Assembly: GCA_023101885.1 (NCBI GenBank) | Contig: JALPQD010000635.1 | Location: 496,001-560,000 of the forward strand | From: Typhlomys cinereus | Lineage: Eukaryota; Chordata; Mammalia; Rodentia; Platacanthomyidae | Direction: 5' to 3' | DNA length: 64,000 nucleotides | Shown here: piece after piece, positions 23,545 to 34,905 of the stretch | Layout: each line of letters opens with the position of its first letter | Position numbering within the stretch: the stretch's first letter is position 1 | Notes under the pieces: generated by a model | Seen by the model: the letters and a program-made list of their open reading frames with translations, nothing else | What the model was told of the DNA's origin: nothing | Databases searched by the model: none | Made by a program: the position numbers and the translations under genes

Positions 23545-23716
23545 TTTGCAGTGGAGTCTCACTTTTAGCCTAGGCTGGCCTTAGATTGCCACAGTTCTGG
23601 CTCAGACCACCACCATTTCTGCTTAGTATTTTTACGTGGGATCCAGCAGCTGAACTCAGGACTTCCTGATTGCAAGGCAGAGTGACTTAAATCCTGAGCC
23701 ATTTCTCCAGCCCCCA
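23545..23716 (-). repeat. B1 fragment followed by a truncated B2-like SINE
   Basis: CCTAGGCTGGCCTTAGATTG (B1), then from about 23,600 the B2-like body and head in antisense: TTTTTACGTGGGATCCAG, AACTCAGGACTTCCTGATTG and GAGCCATTTCTCCAGCCC. Confidence 0.75.
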
Positions 23717-23964
23717 GCTTTTTACTTTTGAGACAAAATTTGCATGGAATGATTTGCACAGATTTTAAGGGTATCATTTAACAATTTCTTTAGTTTTGTC
23801 TTTGTAAGTCAGCTGTTTTCTACTAAGGAGACTAGTTCTGTCCCCAAACTTATGTATTTTCTTGCATTTTTACCAGTAGACTTTATATGTCATAAAATCC
23901 TTATAAATGTTTCCTTTAAATTTTGTTTTTATTACATAAATGTCCTTCACAGTAAATCAGTACG

Positions 23965-24350
23965 ATGGTGACTGCTGTCAATCTAATAGGTAGAAGGCAC
24001 GCCTCCAGCCCACCTGAGAGGGAGTCTCTAGGTGAAGGTTGGACATGCCTGGAAGGATTGCTTCAGCTGCATTAGTTGATGTGGAAGCTGCGCCTGCTGT
24101 GGTGGGACCAGTCCCTGCTCTGTGTTGGTGACGAGAGGGTCTTGTTCTATTGAAAGGGTGAAGGTTGGCGCAGCATTGGCAAACACGCACGCATTCTTCA
24201 GTTGCTGCCTGCTCTTGTCTTGGGTGTGGTGAGACCAGTTTGCTCACGTTCCTACCACTGTGACTTCATTACCATGATGGACTATAACCAAAATTTGAGC
24301 TGGAACTTTCTTAAGTTTGCTTCTTTGTCACAGCCCCTAAGATAAGTAAC
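23965..24350 (-). repeat. Rodent interspersed repeat (same family as 1-345), antisense
   Basis: Begins ACTGCTGTCAATCTAATAG, the inverse of the AAGTTGACA-type end, and finishes with TGATGGACTATAACCAAAAT, TTGAGCTGGAACTTTCTTAA and TTTGTCACAGCCCCTAAGA, which is the other end of this common rodent element. Confidence 0.65.
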
Positions 24351-24594
24351 CAGTCCGGGTAGTTATGAATCATTCTTTCTTCATCAAAGGTTTCAGCAGG
24401 GCTAGTAGTATTGTTAGCTGAAGAAAACAATCCAAGAATAGCTTATTTAGTTAAAAGTATAAAATTGTTGCCAATATTGGTACATCATCAGAAACCCAGA
24501 TATTCAAAGTAATGAGTAACATTTTTGGGGACCCCATCTCAAGAAATAGAGGGAGAGGAAGGAAAGAGGGAGGGAGGAGAGAAGACAAAGGGTC

Positions 24595-24665
24595 AAACGC
24601 GCAGCTCAGTAGCATAGCCCCTCTCTCGGGAGCACGCCCACTGGATTCCGCCCCAGCACTAAGAC
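24595..24665 (+). repeat. ID-like SINE, diverged
   Basis: ACGCGCAGCTCAGTAGCATA, GGGAGCACGCCCACTGGATT, CCGCCCCAGCAC. It follows a GA-rich run at 24,545-24,590. Confidence 0.55.
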
Positions 24666-25759
24666 GCAGTGTGAAACTAAAGAAAGATAAGAGTTGCCCT
24701 TTTGTTGCATATGTAAAGAGGTAATTAATTAAAGGCACTTTAAATATTTATGGGCTACTTAATACTTTATTAAATTTGTTCTAACTCACTTGAGCCCTCA
24801 TGGAGAAAGATTGGAGACCTCTGGGAAAACTCCTTTTCAGGAGTGGTCCTGGTTTGTGACTGAATAGGGTGACTCCTGCTTTCAGAGGTGCATGTTTGCT
24901 CGTTGCTTCTATTTAAGTTCTTTTCTTGGTGACACTGCCCAGATAATGCTTTCTGCAGTGAAGTGATCAGCTATCCCCAGTCTTCATGTTGATGAACAGG
25001 CTTAAGCCAGTTCCAAGTAGTCAGAGGGTGTGTAGGATGAAACAGACTTGAATTTTCACTGGAGAGGCAAAATGCTTTTGGAGGAGTACATCTGCTTGTT
25101 TTGCTTGGGTCAAGTAAATTCAAGTACATTAAAGCCGTGTCATTTTCTTAGAGCCACTCTAATTGGGATAAGCTAGGAATTACTTTGTGATTTACATTGT
25201 AATGAAATGTCCTCAGCTTCAATAAAACTAGGATTTTTTTTCAGAATTACTGAGTTCCTGGCTAAATGAGATGTGTTTCTCAGAAGTCTGTCTGGAAGAA
25301 GGGGAGTTCATGCAGTTGTGTATTTTGCACTTTATTTTGGGGGGTATTGGAGCCCGATGTATACTAAGTATGTGCTGTGCCACCGCGGGGCACCCCTGCC
25401 ACAGAACTCCAATGTCAGGCAGGGCAGCTCTCCGTTGGCATGCCATCCTGGCAGAGGAATTTGTCTTTTTTCTCTTCTGTAAATGGGTCTATTTAGCAAT
25501 AACTGCTATAATAAACCCATAGACATAGTCTTTAAAGATAATTCTTTTTTCTTCACAAGGCATATGAACTTGAAAATAGATTATTGATAATGACAATGAA
25601 GACAATGTTTCAAGAAAAACATGAGGAGGAAGAAATATTTTCTAAAAATAAAATAGATGTTTTATTTAGAAAACAAGTCAGCCTCTTATACAAGGTTTTT
25701 TATCTATCTTACCCTGTCAATCACAGTAGTATCTTAAATGCATTGAATATAATTCATTG

Positions 25760-26060
25760 AATGTCTTGTCATTATTTTCTGTCTCAATTTAGAAGACATT
25801 GGGTTAAAAATATACATATACAGTTCCATTCTGGTTCACCCTCCCTCCTATCCTTATATTGGCCCATTTTTTTACATTTCAGTAAATATAATTCTTATTA
25901 GTATATATTCTCTGTGCATGATAGTAGGTTTCATAGGATCATTATCTTAGATGTATACAATGTATGTTGACCATTTCCCCTATATTTCCTCTCCTATCTT
26001 CCCCTAGACAGCTGCTTCTACTTCACATCATGCATTTATGCACAATTTAATGCCACAGTT
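25760..26060 (-). repeat. Possible rodent L1 3'UTR fragment
   Basis: TTCATAGGATCATTATCTTA, TAGATGTATACAATGTATGT, TTGACCATTTCCCCTATAT. It resembles an AT-rich L1 3' end, but I cannot place it firmly. Confidence 0.4.
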
Positions 26061-26683
26061 ACATTCTTAATTTTTTTTTTAACCCCAGTTTCATTTGTCA
26101 CTATGTTCAACATCTGTTTATCTACCTGGCAGTAGTCAGCACTCAGATATTTACTGTATGGACACTGGCGGTTATTATTAATTGCAGAATGACAAACCTT
26201 CATTTGTTTTTTCTTTCACATGACTAATATTTTTTAGGATTGCTGTTTTAAATTACACCAAAAGATGAAGTTATCCCCTTGTAACTTTAAAATTCAGTAC
26301 TAAAACCTCTTGAATATGTTCTTTCATAACTTTAAACTGATATGTTTTCTGAGTGTTTTTCATTCTGAAGTGGAATTAGATTTTTGAATATCTATATTAA
26401 TTTTAAAACATTAGGTACAATTAGTGATTAGTTTTCTGAAGCTAAAATAACACATTCTCATAGATCGTTGTGCCTGCTAGCATAGTGACGTTAGCAAGTT
26501 GGTAATTAATATAAATTTAAATATCCTACAATTAATTGGAATAATTTTGTGGTGAGAAAAGGAATTTGGTCATTAATTTCTCCGAGAAGAAATAAAATTG
26601 TTCTGCGAAGGTCGAATAATTAAGTAAGCCTTATAACTCCAGAAAGAGAAGATCCTAAATTGCTGTCCTTCTGTTCGTTTCAG

Positions 26684-26740
26684 AGCTGAGCACAGCGTGC
26701 AGTCACTGTCCCAGAGGAGAAGGGCTATCAAGAACACAGG
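26684..26740 (+). other. LRRFIP2: LRRFIP2 exon 2, 5'UTR part
   Basis: The acceptor CTGTTCGTTTCAG ends at 26,683. The 57 nt before the ATG contain an in-frame TGA at 26,687-26,689, so translation cannot begin upstream in this frame. This fixes the start at 26,741. Confidence 0.88.
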
Positions 26741-26830
26741 ATGGGGACTCCTGGTTCTGGAAGGAAAAGGACGCCGGTGAAAGATCGATTTTCTGCCGAG
26801 GATGAGGCCTTGAGCAGCATCGCCAGAGAG
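26741..26830 (+). CDS. LRRFIP2: LRRFIP2 exon 2, start codon (residues 1-30)
   Basis: Thirty codons, [17 protein letters not shown]...ALSSIARE. The ATG has A at -3 and G at +4, a strong Kozak context. The segment is basic and proline-containing at first ([10 protein letters not shown]), then acidic (SAEDEA). It matches the family N-terminus as I know it, with conservative changes such as G for A at residue 5. The donor is GAG|GTGCGG, which is poor beyond the GT. Reading through it stays open to 27,073 (110 codons in all), so intron retention would give a short unrelated tail. Exon phase is 0-0 from the ATG. Confidence 0.93.
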
Positions 26831-27194
26831 GTGCGGTTCAAATCCTGCCCGGTGCCAGGCTGGCCGCTGAGATGCTCACTGAGTGGGGCGTGGGCAGCGG
26901 GCAGACACGGTTCACTCCGGTGTTTGTTCTGTCTGACCCTCAACATGCTATGTTTGAGTGAAATTCCTTGCATATGTATGCAACTACCTGAAATTCATTA
27001 TATTTCTGTGGGTTGCTTGAGTTTCAGGTATTGTACTAAGGAGTTAAAATTGATGCTCATCTTCAGAATGTAAACTTAGGGTACTTAGCACATTATAGCT
27101 CATTAGGTTGCATAGTTCCCAGAGATGGTGTGTGAGTATTGACAGAAAACAGTTCTTTCTTGGTCAGAGTCAGAATCTTAAATTGCTCCTTGAA

Positions 27195-27270
27195 GCATTG
27201 CTCTCTCTCTCTCTCTCCCTCTGTATATATGTGTGTGTATATATATATACATATATATATATTTTTTTTT
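27195..27270 (+). repeat. Compound microsatellite (CT)n-(TG)n-(TA)n-(T)n
   Basis: CTCTCTCTCTCTCTCC, then GTGTGTGTATATATATATAC, ending in a T run that starts the next SINE. Confidence 0.92.
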
Positions 27271-27460
27271 TGAGACAGTTGCATGTTGCCCACGTTATCC
27301 TCAAGCTTGCTGTGTAGCCAAGCGTGACCTTGAGCTTCTGATCCCTGCCTTCATCTCTCAAGGGATCACAGGTGTTGGCCACGTGCCGGTTTATGTGGTT
27401 CTGGGGATAGAACCGTGCTAGGCAGGCACAGTACCAGCTGGGCAGCATCCCTGGCCCTGC
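27262..27460 (-). repeat. B4-like SINE (B1 plus ID)
   Basis: A T-run and GAGACAGTTGCATGTTGCCC (B1-derived), then GGGGATAGAACCGTGCTAGG and CAGCATCCCTGGCCCT (antisense ID head). This ID/B1 order is the B4 architecture. Confidence 0.75.
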
Positions 27461-28794
27461 AGGGGAATTTTAGGTTTAATTCTTTCAGATCGTAGCAGAA
27501 CCACGGGGCGTTTTTGTTTTGATTCCTTGACAGCTTAGAGCGTGGAGGAAAGTATGTCACTTACTGAACCTCTGGCAGCACATCTGGGGTTTCTTGGTGA
27601 AGTATCAATTTTGTTTCAGATTCTAACTTCCTAGCTATGGGCTCTTTCGGTATCACGGGCTTTCCTTTTTATATGCAGCGCAGTCTTCTTTTGGTTCAAT
27701 TTACTGTTATATTTCTCCTTGAGAGCTTTTAGCCTTGGAATTAGAAGTCAAATTTTATAGGAGAATCCTTGAAGCAAAGTTATGTGAAAACTGAGTATAA
27801 GAGTATTGAAGTAAAGTTATCTAAACCCTGATGATAAAATGGTGACATTACTCTAACAAAATTACTTTTAAAATGCAAGAGTCATTTTTAAGTGTTAAAG
27901 TAGAAGATACTGTAAAATGAAAAGATGCGCCTCGTAGCGCTCTAAAAGGGGCTGCCACCTGGGCTTGCCCGGCCCTGGGAGCATCTGCTTTCCCGTGCCG
28001 CTGCCAGGAGAGGTGCGCTCTGGGCGTGTGCAATCAACGCCTCGAATTCTGCTCTGCCTCGGGCTGCTGGGATGGTGAGAGGTGGCAGTGCGTGGAATTT
28101 TCACCGTTAGCTTGACAGCAGCCTATTTTATTGCATATTAAGAAGTAGAAGCCAAGTTAGAAGACTGCTGGAAAGGTAAATTTTTAAGCTAGGTGTTCTC
28201 AAGCACACGGGGCTGCACTGTCTCACCCGAAGCTCTGTCAGCCTGCAGTCAGTCCTGACCCCACTCCATGCCCGCCATGGCTACGGCTGGGCTCCCCTGG
28301 AAAACTGAACTAAGCCCCTTCTCTTCCCTCCCTTCTGAGGCTTCCGGTGGGCAGTCCGGGTGGGGAGCTGTGAATCAGATCCACAGGAGCTTCCTCTCTG
28401 TGCGCTCAGCTCTTTATAGGCTGTTTTCTTTCCCGTATGCTGCTATTTTGCTGTGAGATAACTGGGTGTAATCTAGCTGTCATATTAGAAGTTAAATTAA
28501 AAAGTAATTTTTGTGAAAGGATGTAAAAAGACATTATTTGTAGTTATTCTCTTTTCAGAGTTTGAATCTGTACACGTCACCTTTGCTAACAGACTCAGAG
28601 ACTCAGCTTGAAACACGAAAGGCCTGGCTGACTTTACTGAGAGTCAAGGTTGTGTGCCGAGTGCCCGTGTGTGCTACGGCAGTGTGAAAGCCCTGGAGGA
28701 CTACGGCAGCAATGCGGGCAATGCTTTTATGTGCACGTGTGATTCTTCCTCGTGCCTTTTTTTTTCTTCAACATTTTCACAGTCATTCATGTAT

Positions 28795-28960
28795 GGTCCA
28801 GTCTGTATATTGGCAGTGACAAACACCTGACAGAAGCAGTTTGCAGGAGGAAAGGCTTGTAGTCATAGTGGTTTCCGTCCATGATCAGCTAGCTCCATTG
28901 CTTCTAGGCCTATGGGAAGCAGAACCAAGAAGGAAGGAGTAGGCAGACACCTGACACCCT
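28795..28960 (+). repeat. Rodent interspersed repeat, 5' part
   Basis: GTGACAAACACCTGACAGAA, GCAGTTTGCAGGAGGAAAGG, GTGGTTTCCGTCCATGATCA: the opening of the repeat whose other end is seen at 1-345 and 38,500. Confidence 0.65.
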
Positions 28961-28994
28961 CTCTGTGCACACAGCACTTGCATGCGCACACACA

Positions 28995-29645
28995 ATAAAA
29001 CTTGTGGTAAAGTACACAAAACATTGACCATCTTAATCGTTACGCGTAGGATCAGGTCTGTGGTACCATACGCTTTACCCTGTGGGTACCTGGCATTCCC
29101 CTCCCACTGCCCTCTGTCTCCACAGTTCTTCATCTTGTACAACCTGGGTACGAGGCTGTGAGATGGCTGAGCCAGCCAAGATTTTCGTGTGGGCTGAATG
29201 GTGAACTTACATGTAAGCATGGATGTACACGCCTGCTTGTGATTATAAGAAGGGAAGGAAGTACCAAGGTTGTTTAACCTTCATGGCCGCCGAAGCGTTC
29301 AGGTTTCTTTTCTAAGCGTCTCATTCGGTGGCACTAACCTATGCAGTGTTGTGCAACCATCCCCGCAGCTGGTCTGCAGGATCATTTCCTCAGAGAACCG
29401 CCACTCATCCAGCCTCTGGTAACCTTTAGTCTCTAAATATTCTAGATGTTTCATGTAAGTGGAATTGCACAATATTTGTTCTTTGCTTAACATAGTAACT
29501 TCAAGATTTATCCATGTTGTAGCAAGTATCAGAACTTCAGTTCTTTTGTTTCTTTTACATAACTCACTCCTCAATAGCTGGATAATATTCTGTTGTGTAT
29601 ATATTCTATCTTTTGATCATACATTCATCTGTTGATACATACTTT
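28995..29645 (-). repeat. Old L1 3'UTR, antisense
   Basis: AAACTTGTGGTAAAGTACAC, then TGTTGTGCAACCATCCCCGC, GTAAGTGGAATTGCACAATA, ATCCATGTTGTAGCAAGTAT and CTGGATAATATTCTGTTGTG. Typical mammal-wide L1 3'UTR order. Confidence 0.8.
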
Positions 29646-30017
29646 ATTGAATTACAATATATTGCTTAAGTAGTTAGAAGCTGTTCCAGGCATCTAGGAG
29701 AACCAGAAGCTTGTGGGGTTTGATTACAGATTAGCAGCCTGAGGAAAAAATTACAAAGAGATGAATTGTGCTTAGTTTAACAAGATACTTTCTGGTGTTA
29801 CTTCTTTTTGGGATGAGAACTGTAGTAGTTTGTCAGAGCTCATGATCTTCTTGGTAATTGTGCAACTCTGAGTAATTTATTCATTTCTAGTCATGGAAAA
29901 TAAAATAATTTTTGGCAAAGACAAAGGCTTTTTAAAAATGTGAGGAATTACCACAGTCAGTAATAATTATACTATTAATACCAGCTTTCATTTTGAGATA
30001 GTTTCTTTTTAAAACGA

Positions 30018-30300
30018 ATGTCAGTAAGCTGGGTTCATGACTCAGTGAGCAAGAGTACTTCTCTGTAAGCATGAAGACCTGAGTTCAGATCTGTAGTGTC
30101 CACGTTTAAGAAGCTAGACATGACTGTGTCCGCTGTAGCAGCAGCATTAGTAGGCAGAGACAGGCGGGTCCCGGCGACTCTGGGTGGCCGGCCTAACCCA
30201 AAGAGGGCGGTTTCCTGTCCACTGAGAGGTGGAGTCTCAAGGCAACAGATGGAGAGTGAGAGGAAGACACCTGAATACCCTGCCTGACCTCTGCAGGACA
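30018..30300 (+). repeat. B2-type SINE, old
   Basis: AAGCTGGGTTCATGACTCAG, GAAGACCTGAGTTCAGATC, then a B1-like GCAGAGACAGGCGGGTCC. Confidence 0.55.
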
Positions 30301-30334
30301 CACTCTTCCCCCACCCCCATCCCCACCCGCCACT

Positions 30335-30490
30335 GTAACGAACTTTTTAAATTGTTCATTCAGTACATGTTTATTGAGTACCTGTTCTGTGCAGGTGTGT
30401 GCTGCGTGCTGCGTTTGGAGGATGTAGAATAGACAAGACTAGTATGGTCTGGAACTTAGAGTCTAGACAGGAAAAGACCAAACATTACAC
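30335..30490 (+). repeat. L2/MIR-type ancient repeat
   Basis: TTCATTCAGTACATGTTTAT, TGAGTACCTGTTCTGTGCAG, then CTGGAACTTAGAGTCTAGAC: the conserved 'TATTGAGCACCTACT' 3' region of L2-type elements. Orientation not fixed. Confidence 0.55.
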
Positions 30491-30799
30491 AGCATCGCCT
30501 CTTCAAATGTCAGATGCATTTGCTGTGATAATTCTCTTTTGTCTCAACAACCATGTATGTCACAATCTCTGGAAGAACTGAGGAAACAGTCACATACGTA
30601 TTTATAACTCTGTTAAGTGCTTGGAGAGGACAGTAAACAGCTTCATTCAAAGATGTGTCACGGGACCGCTTTGGAGGGCCCGAGTGCTTCTTTGAAGGAA
30701 GTGCCCTTTCACCTGAGTTTTGAAGAATGAGGGAAATTCCCTGAAGGAAGGGAGTCGTCATGACAGAGCTTTCTGCTTTCTAGCCAGAGGGGATGCAGC

Positions 30800-31030
30800 C
30801 TACTCCTGAGCTTCAGGCCTAGCAGTGGCCACTAGCATCTGTTCAGCTCCTAGTGCACATACACCGCACTGAGCTGCTTCAAGGGAATGAATCCTAACAA
30901 TAGCCCTGTGGGCTACTTTGCTGTAACGTTTCATCACTGATGATGCAAGACATGGACGCTTCAAGTAACCCGCCCAGGTCCTAGGAAGGGGTGGAGCTGA
31001 ATTTCCAGTAGGTTCTTCCCTCCTAACTGT
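30800..31030 (-). repeat. MIR SINE
   Basis: AATCCTAACAATAGCCCTGT, CAAGTAACCCGCCCAGGTC and GGTGGAGCTGAATTTCCAG follow MIR order. Confidence 0.6.
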
Positions 31031-31580
31031 ACGGAGCCTCCTGTTGCTTGGATGACGCACCAGGATAGCCAGGAAGCAAGAGTGGCTAGAGAGGGCTAGC
31101 TAATCAATCAGCCCTTAGCAACCGGGACCCATTTCATTCCCTAAGGGATGTTGGGCAATACCTGGTGACATCCCCGTCTGTCTCAATGAAGAGGGTGCAG
31201 GGAAGATTGGGCCCCAGTAGTTGTGGATAGAGGCCCAGACTTCTGAACCTCCAGAGTACAGCACAGCTCCCACAAGTCTGGCCCCATGTCAGCAGGGGTA
31301 AAGATAGGGGCTGCAGACTGGTGTTAGGATTTTGGTCTGGGTCTGGAACCAGTGGGCAGACGTTGAAGGTTTCCAGGCTTGGGTTTGACAAGATCAGATT
31401 TGTATTCTGAAGGAGTGACTTGCTCTGTTGGATGCTGTACGGTGGTACAGCATCTCGGATGCAGGAGGTGGCCATGAGCTGCAGAGAGGTGATGGTGGTA
31501 GAGATGGTGGAGGTCCTTGGGGCAGAGAGGTAGCTAGTGCTCTGTGAATGCAGCGAGGGAAGCAGAGACTGGACATTTTT

Positions 31581-31609
31581 AATTTTTTTTATTATTTTAT
31601 TCAATTGTG

Positions 31610-31649
<40 letters not shown>

Positions 31650-31865
31650 TGTAGAACCACAGGCGAATTCGGGAACCACCATGGACTGCCTCCACCTCCT
31701 CCTTGTTTACTCTGCCCCTGGATTCACAGGCTCCGCCCTACCAGGACCAGAAGCGCAGGCCGCCCCCGCTTCTGCCCGGCGTCTATACGTGGGGTCTAGG
31801 ATCTGAACTCAGGACCTTCCACCTGCAAGGCAGAGGCTTAACCCCTGAGCCACCTCTCCAGCCCC
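31581..31865 (-). repeat. B2-like SINE, subfamily A, near full length
   Basis: T-rich tail, (GT)n at 31,614-31,648, body GGAACCACCATGGACTGCC and head CACCTCTCCAGCCCC. Imperfect flanking duplication GAGACTGGACATTTT / GAGACAGGACGTTTT (two mismatches). Confidence 0.9.
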
Positions 31866-33108
31866 GAGACAGGACGTTTTAGAGTGATCGTCTGATGGAT
31901 GGCGGGGACCATCAGAGCAAGAGAACAGATCATGAATGGATGTTGGCATGTTGTGTTTCATGTGTCTGACAGACAACTCCATAGATTTCAGAAGGATGTT
32001 TTGAGACTATAACCTGGAGCCCAAACGTGAGGTCTGGGATGTAAATAAATACTTTATATTTTTGGCATGTCAAAGTAGTAAGGTAGACATCGTCATCTGG
32101 GGCGACAGTGGCAGTTAAAAATGACTGCACCTTTACGAGTCCTGACTCTGGGTCAAGCCAGAAGCTTCCTGACTTCTGTGCCTTTTTTATCATCTTTTGC
32201 TGGTGCTGTGATTGACATCTTCCTTTGGCGAGGTTACGTCTTGACAAATGCAGATTTCACTTTCCATATCTGTCCGTTTATTAGCTTGTATGTAAATCTC
32301 AGTAGAAAAGTCCTTAACTTAGATTTCCCCTCTCTTAGGAAAGACTGTTTTACTGTTAACAGTCTCTAATGAAAGGGAGATACAGTTGCTTGACATTAGG
32401 AAAAGAAGAGATCGAACCCCCCCCCCTGGACCTTATCTAATACATGTTGGTGTGTATGTTCAGGAAAATTTCAAGTATTTGTCCTCAAGTATCAAAAGTT
32501 TAACTAAAGTGGTTAAGCACAGTACATTGTGGGGTCTAATTAAGAAAAGTGCTCCTTCAGATTTTGAACTAAAGGGAAGTCGCTGGAACATGGAGTAATA
32601 CTTTTTATCTGCTAATTTGGAAACTATGGCAACACAATAAATATTAGGTCTCTTAATTTGTCTTTCAGTGTTCCTTTGGCCTGAGCGCCACGGAAGAGTA
32701 AACAGAAGTAAGCACAGTAAACTTCGAGTTCCAGCTACCTGAGTCAGTCATTCTTGAGGGTTCCCGCGTGCTTTCTTGAGTCAGGGTCTCTTCACAGCCT
32801 TGCCTGCCCCACGCCCGGGTGCCCCACGCCCGGGTGCCCCAGCCACTGCTACACCTTTGAAATGTTTGTATTTCAAGTTTCTTGAGGTGAATGTGCAGTG
32901 TGGCGGCACCCAGGCTTCTTTCCCACACCAGTTGCTGAGGCTGTAGGATGTGATGAGGGTGCTGGGTGATACTACTGAGCCTCCTTGGCTTAATTCTGGA
33001 TGTTTCTATCAAAATGGAAATTTTAAATTTGCTTCTGTTTAGAAGTGTTACAAGATTGCAGTGGGCTAAATGTTAAAAAGTGTTCTAGTGGTTGCTTTTT
33101 TGGTTTTC

Positions 33109-33114
<6 letters not shown>

Positions 33115-33139
<25 letters not shown>

Positions 33140-33220
33140 GAGACAGACTCTCAGTGTAACCCAGGCTGCTTTGCCTGAGCTCACAGCTCTCCGCCTCCTC
33201 CTCCCAAGTGCTGGTGTTCC
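33115..33220 (-). repeat. B1 SINE
   Basis: (GTTTT)n, GAGACAGACTCTCAGTGTAA, CCCAGGCTGCTTTGCCTGAG, CCCAAGTGCTGGTGTTCCAG. Confidence 0.75.
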
Positions 33221-33239
33221 AGATGGTGCCATCGCACGC

Positions 33240-33325
33240 AGCACAGGGGGATCTTCAAGCTCAGGCACGTGGCTATAGCCTCAGCCTTCAGAGGAGGAGG
33301 CTCTGCAGAGCCAGGTCAGCTGCAT
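33240..33325 (+). repeat. B1-like fragment
   Basis: CAGGCACGTGGCTATAGCCT, CAGCCTTCAGAGGAGGAGGC. Confidence 0.45.
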
Positions 33326-33727
33326 CATGTCTCACGTACCAAGGCGTGGCCATGCATCTTAGCAGCGGGATGCTTGTCTAGCATATACAAGGACAGTTGC
33401 ATGCATTTGTAATACATGCATACATCATAAATACCTGGAGAAATTCTGTTCTTTTAAAGTGATCTGAGGATATATTTTCACTTAGTATTGTTTTTAGAAA
33501 ATATTAAATATGGAGAGATTTTGCTAAGTACTTGTGAATCTAGCACTCACCATGAACAAACATTATGAGCTTCGGCCTTTTCTTTAAAAGGCTTTTGTTT
33601 CATTCCTCAGTCCTGTCCCCTCATTCCTTTCTCATGCCTGGAAGCCACTGTAATAAGATCAGAAAGTACTTTTTCTGCACATGTTTAAAAGAGCCCAATG
33701 CGTTTTCCCAACCATTTGTGCTTTGTT

Positions 33728-33795
33728 TTATTACAGAGTATCTGTACCCCAAGCTGGTCTTGAAGTCATGGCCACCCTCCTGCCTCAGCCTCCCT
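33728..33795 (-). repeat. B1 fragment
   Basis: ACCCCAAGCTGGTCTTGAAG, CCTCCTGCCTCAGCCTCCCT. Confidence 0.6.
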
Positions 33796-34549
33796 GGATT
33801 TTTGTGTTTATATATTGATTGTAATTGCTGTATAGGCAAAAGCCATGTGGGAAACTGATGGAATAGCAGCTTGCGATGGAGGGGAGTGGGCGCGGAAGGG
33901 CGATGCTGGAGAGGCAGTCGGAGCCAGTCAGGAGAGGATTGTCTGTTGAGGAGTGAGAATTTAACTTTGGAGGTTGGAGGAAGTCACCAGAGAGTCACAC
34001 CAAATTGAGATTTGTGTACTTGCCACAGCCCCAGTGCCGAGTGGCTGGTAGAAAATGAGAGAGCTGTTGTGCCCATTCCAGTGCGAGGTGATGGAGCTCA
34101 GGGAAGAAGGAGGAAGTTTAGATGGAAGATTGGCAGAAAAGATGGGAGTGTGATGGGAGCTGGATGGTCGGGAGGGCTGAGGGAAGGAGCAGGAGGGGGG
34201 CTGCATTTCATGTTTGTGTAGCGGAGCACTTGTGACGAGTATCTAGAGGAATAGGGCATTTAAGGGAAGATGAAAACTAAAATTAGCTGTTTACCTAGTT
34301 GAGTTCATGTGGAGCAGCCAGTGAGATCAGAAAGGTGGGAGGGAGGTCTGACTCAGACAGAAGGATTTGCCGACAGTCACTGTCAGCCAAGGGAGAGAGG
34401 ACAAAAAGAAGAGGAGATGAAGCCTGGGAGCCCTGGTTCCGATGGAAATGGCGAGCGTCAAGTAGAGGCTTGTGACCCTGCGGACTTCTGAAGGAGGGAA
34501 GCAGGAGGCATTGGTGTTGGAGAATACCAGGAGTCGAGAGGCTTTGAGT

Positions 34550-34700
34550 AGCGAGTGGCTGCTGATGTCAGACATCCAGGCAGAAACGAGCTAAGACACT
34601 AAACATTCCACTGGGGCTGGTAGTCAGAGGTCGTTAGTGACCTTTGCTTGAGTAATTCCAGTTCAGTGATTGAGCAGAAGCCAGCTGATAAGCAGGAGAG
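34550..34700 (-). repeat. Possible ancient L2 ORF fragment
   Basis: GACATCCAGGCAGAAACGAG and GAGGTCGTTAGTGACCTTTG with GAGCAGAAGCCAGCTGAT resemble the antisense L2 ORF2 tract common in mammals. Weak and short. Confidence 0.35.
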
Positions 34701-34774
34701 GAGTGTGAGATAGCTTGGCTGTGAAGGAAAGATGTGCAGACCCAAGCTGGTGTGTGTGTGGGGGGGTGTTGTTC

Positions 34775-34905
34775 ACTTTTAAAGATAGGAGGAACCAGGG
34801 CATGGCTCAGCAGGGTAACCCGAGTTTATGCCTGGAGTCCACATGGTGAAAGGAGAGAACTTCTAATAGTTGCAACCATTCCTATCACCTCCATTCACCT
34901 CTCTC
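34775..34905 (+). repeat. Old B2-type SINE
   Basis: CAGGGCATGGCTCAGCAGGG, GGAGTCCACATGGTGAAAGG, AGAGAACTTCTAATAGTTGC. Confidence 0.55.

Larger units (their letters stand above)
10680..26683 (+). other. LRRFIP2: LRRFIP2 intron 1 (16,004 bp)
   Basis: Runs from GTAAGG to TTCGTTTCAG. The CpG island ends within its first 500 bp. From about 11,200 to 13,000 it is mostly unique AT-rich sequence with no gene. Repeats listed separately lie at 13,010-13,175, 14,250-15,010, 15,395-15,505, 17,380-19,545 and 23,100-24,350. I recognise nothing in 15,510-17,380, in 19,790-20,930 or in most of 21,015-23,000, apart from a pyrimidine-rich run at about 22,310-22,372 and a B1-like trace at about 22,463-22,545. 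An ID-like antisense trace lies at about 25,325-25,400. Confidence 0.85.

Noticed and set aside
31134..31682. 182-codon minus-strand open frame
   Set aside because: It ends in a (CA)n SINE tail and has no domain-like composition. Likewise the 182-codon frame at 40,799-41,347, which crosses a B1, a SINE and a (TTTG)n run.
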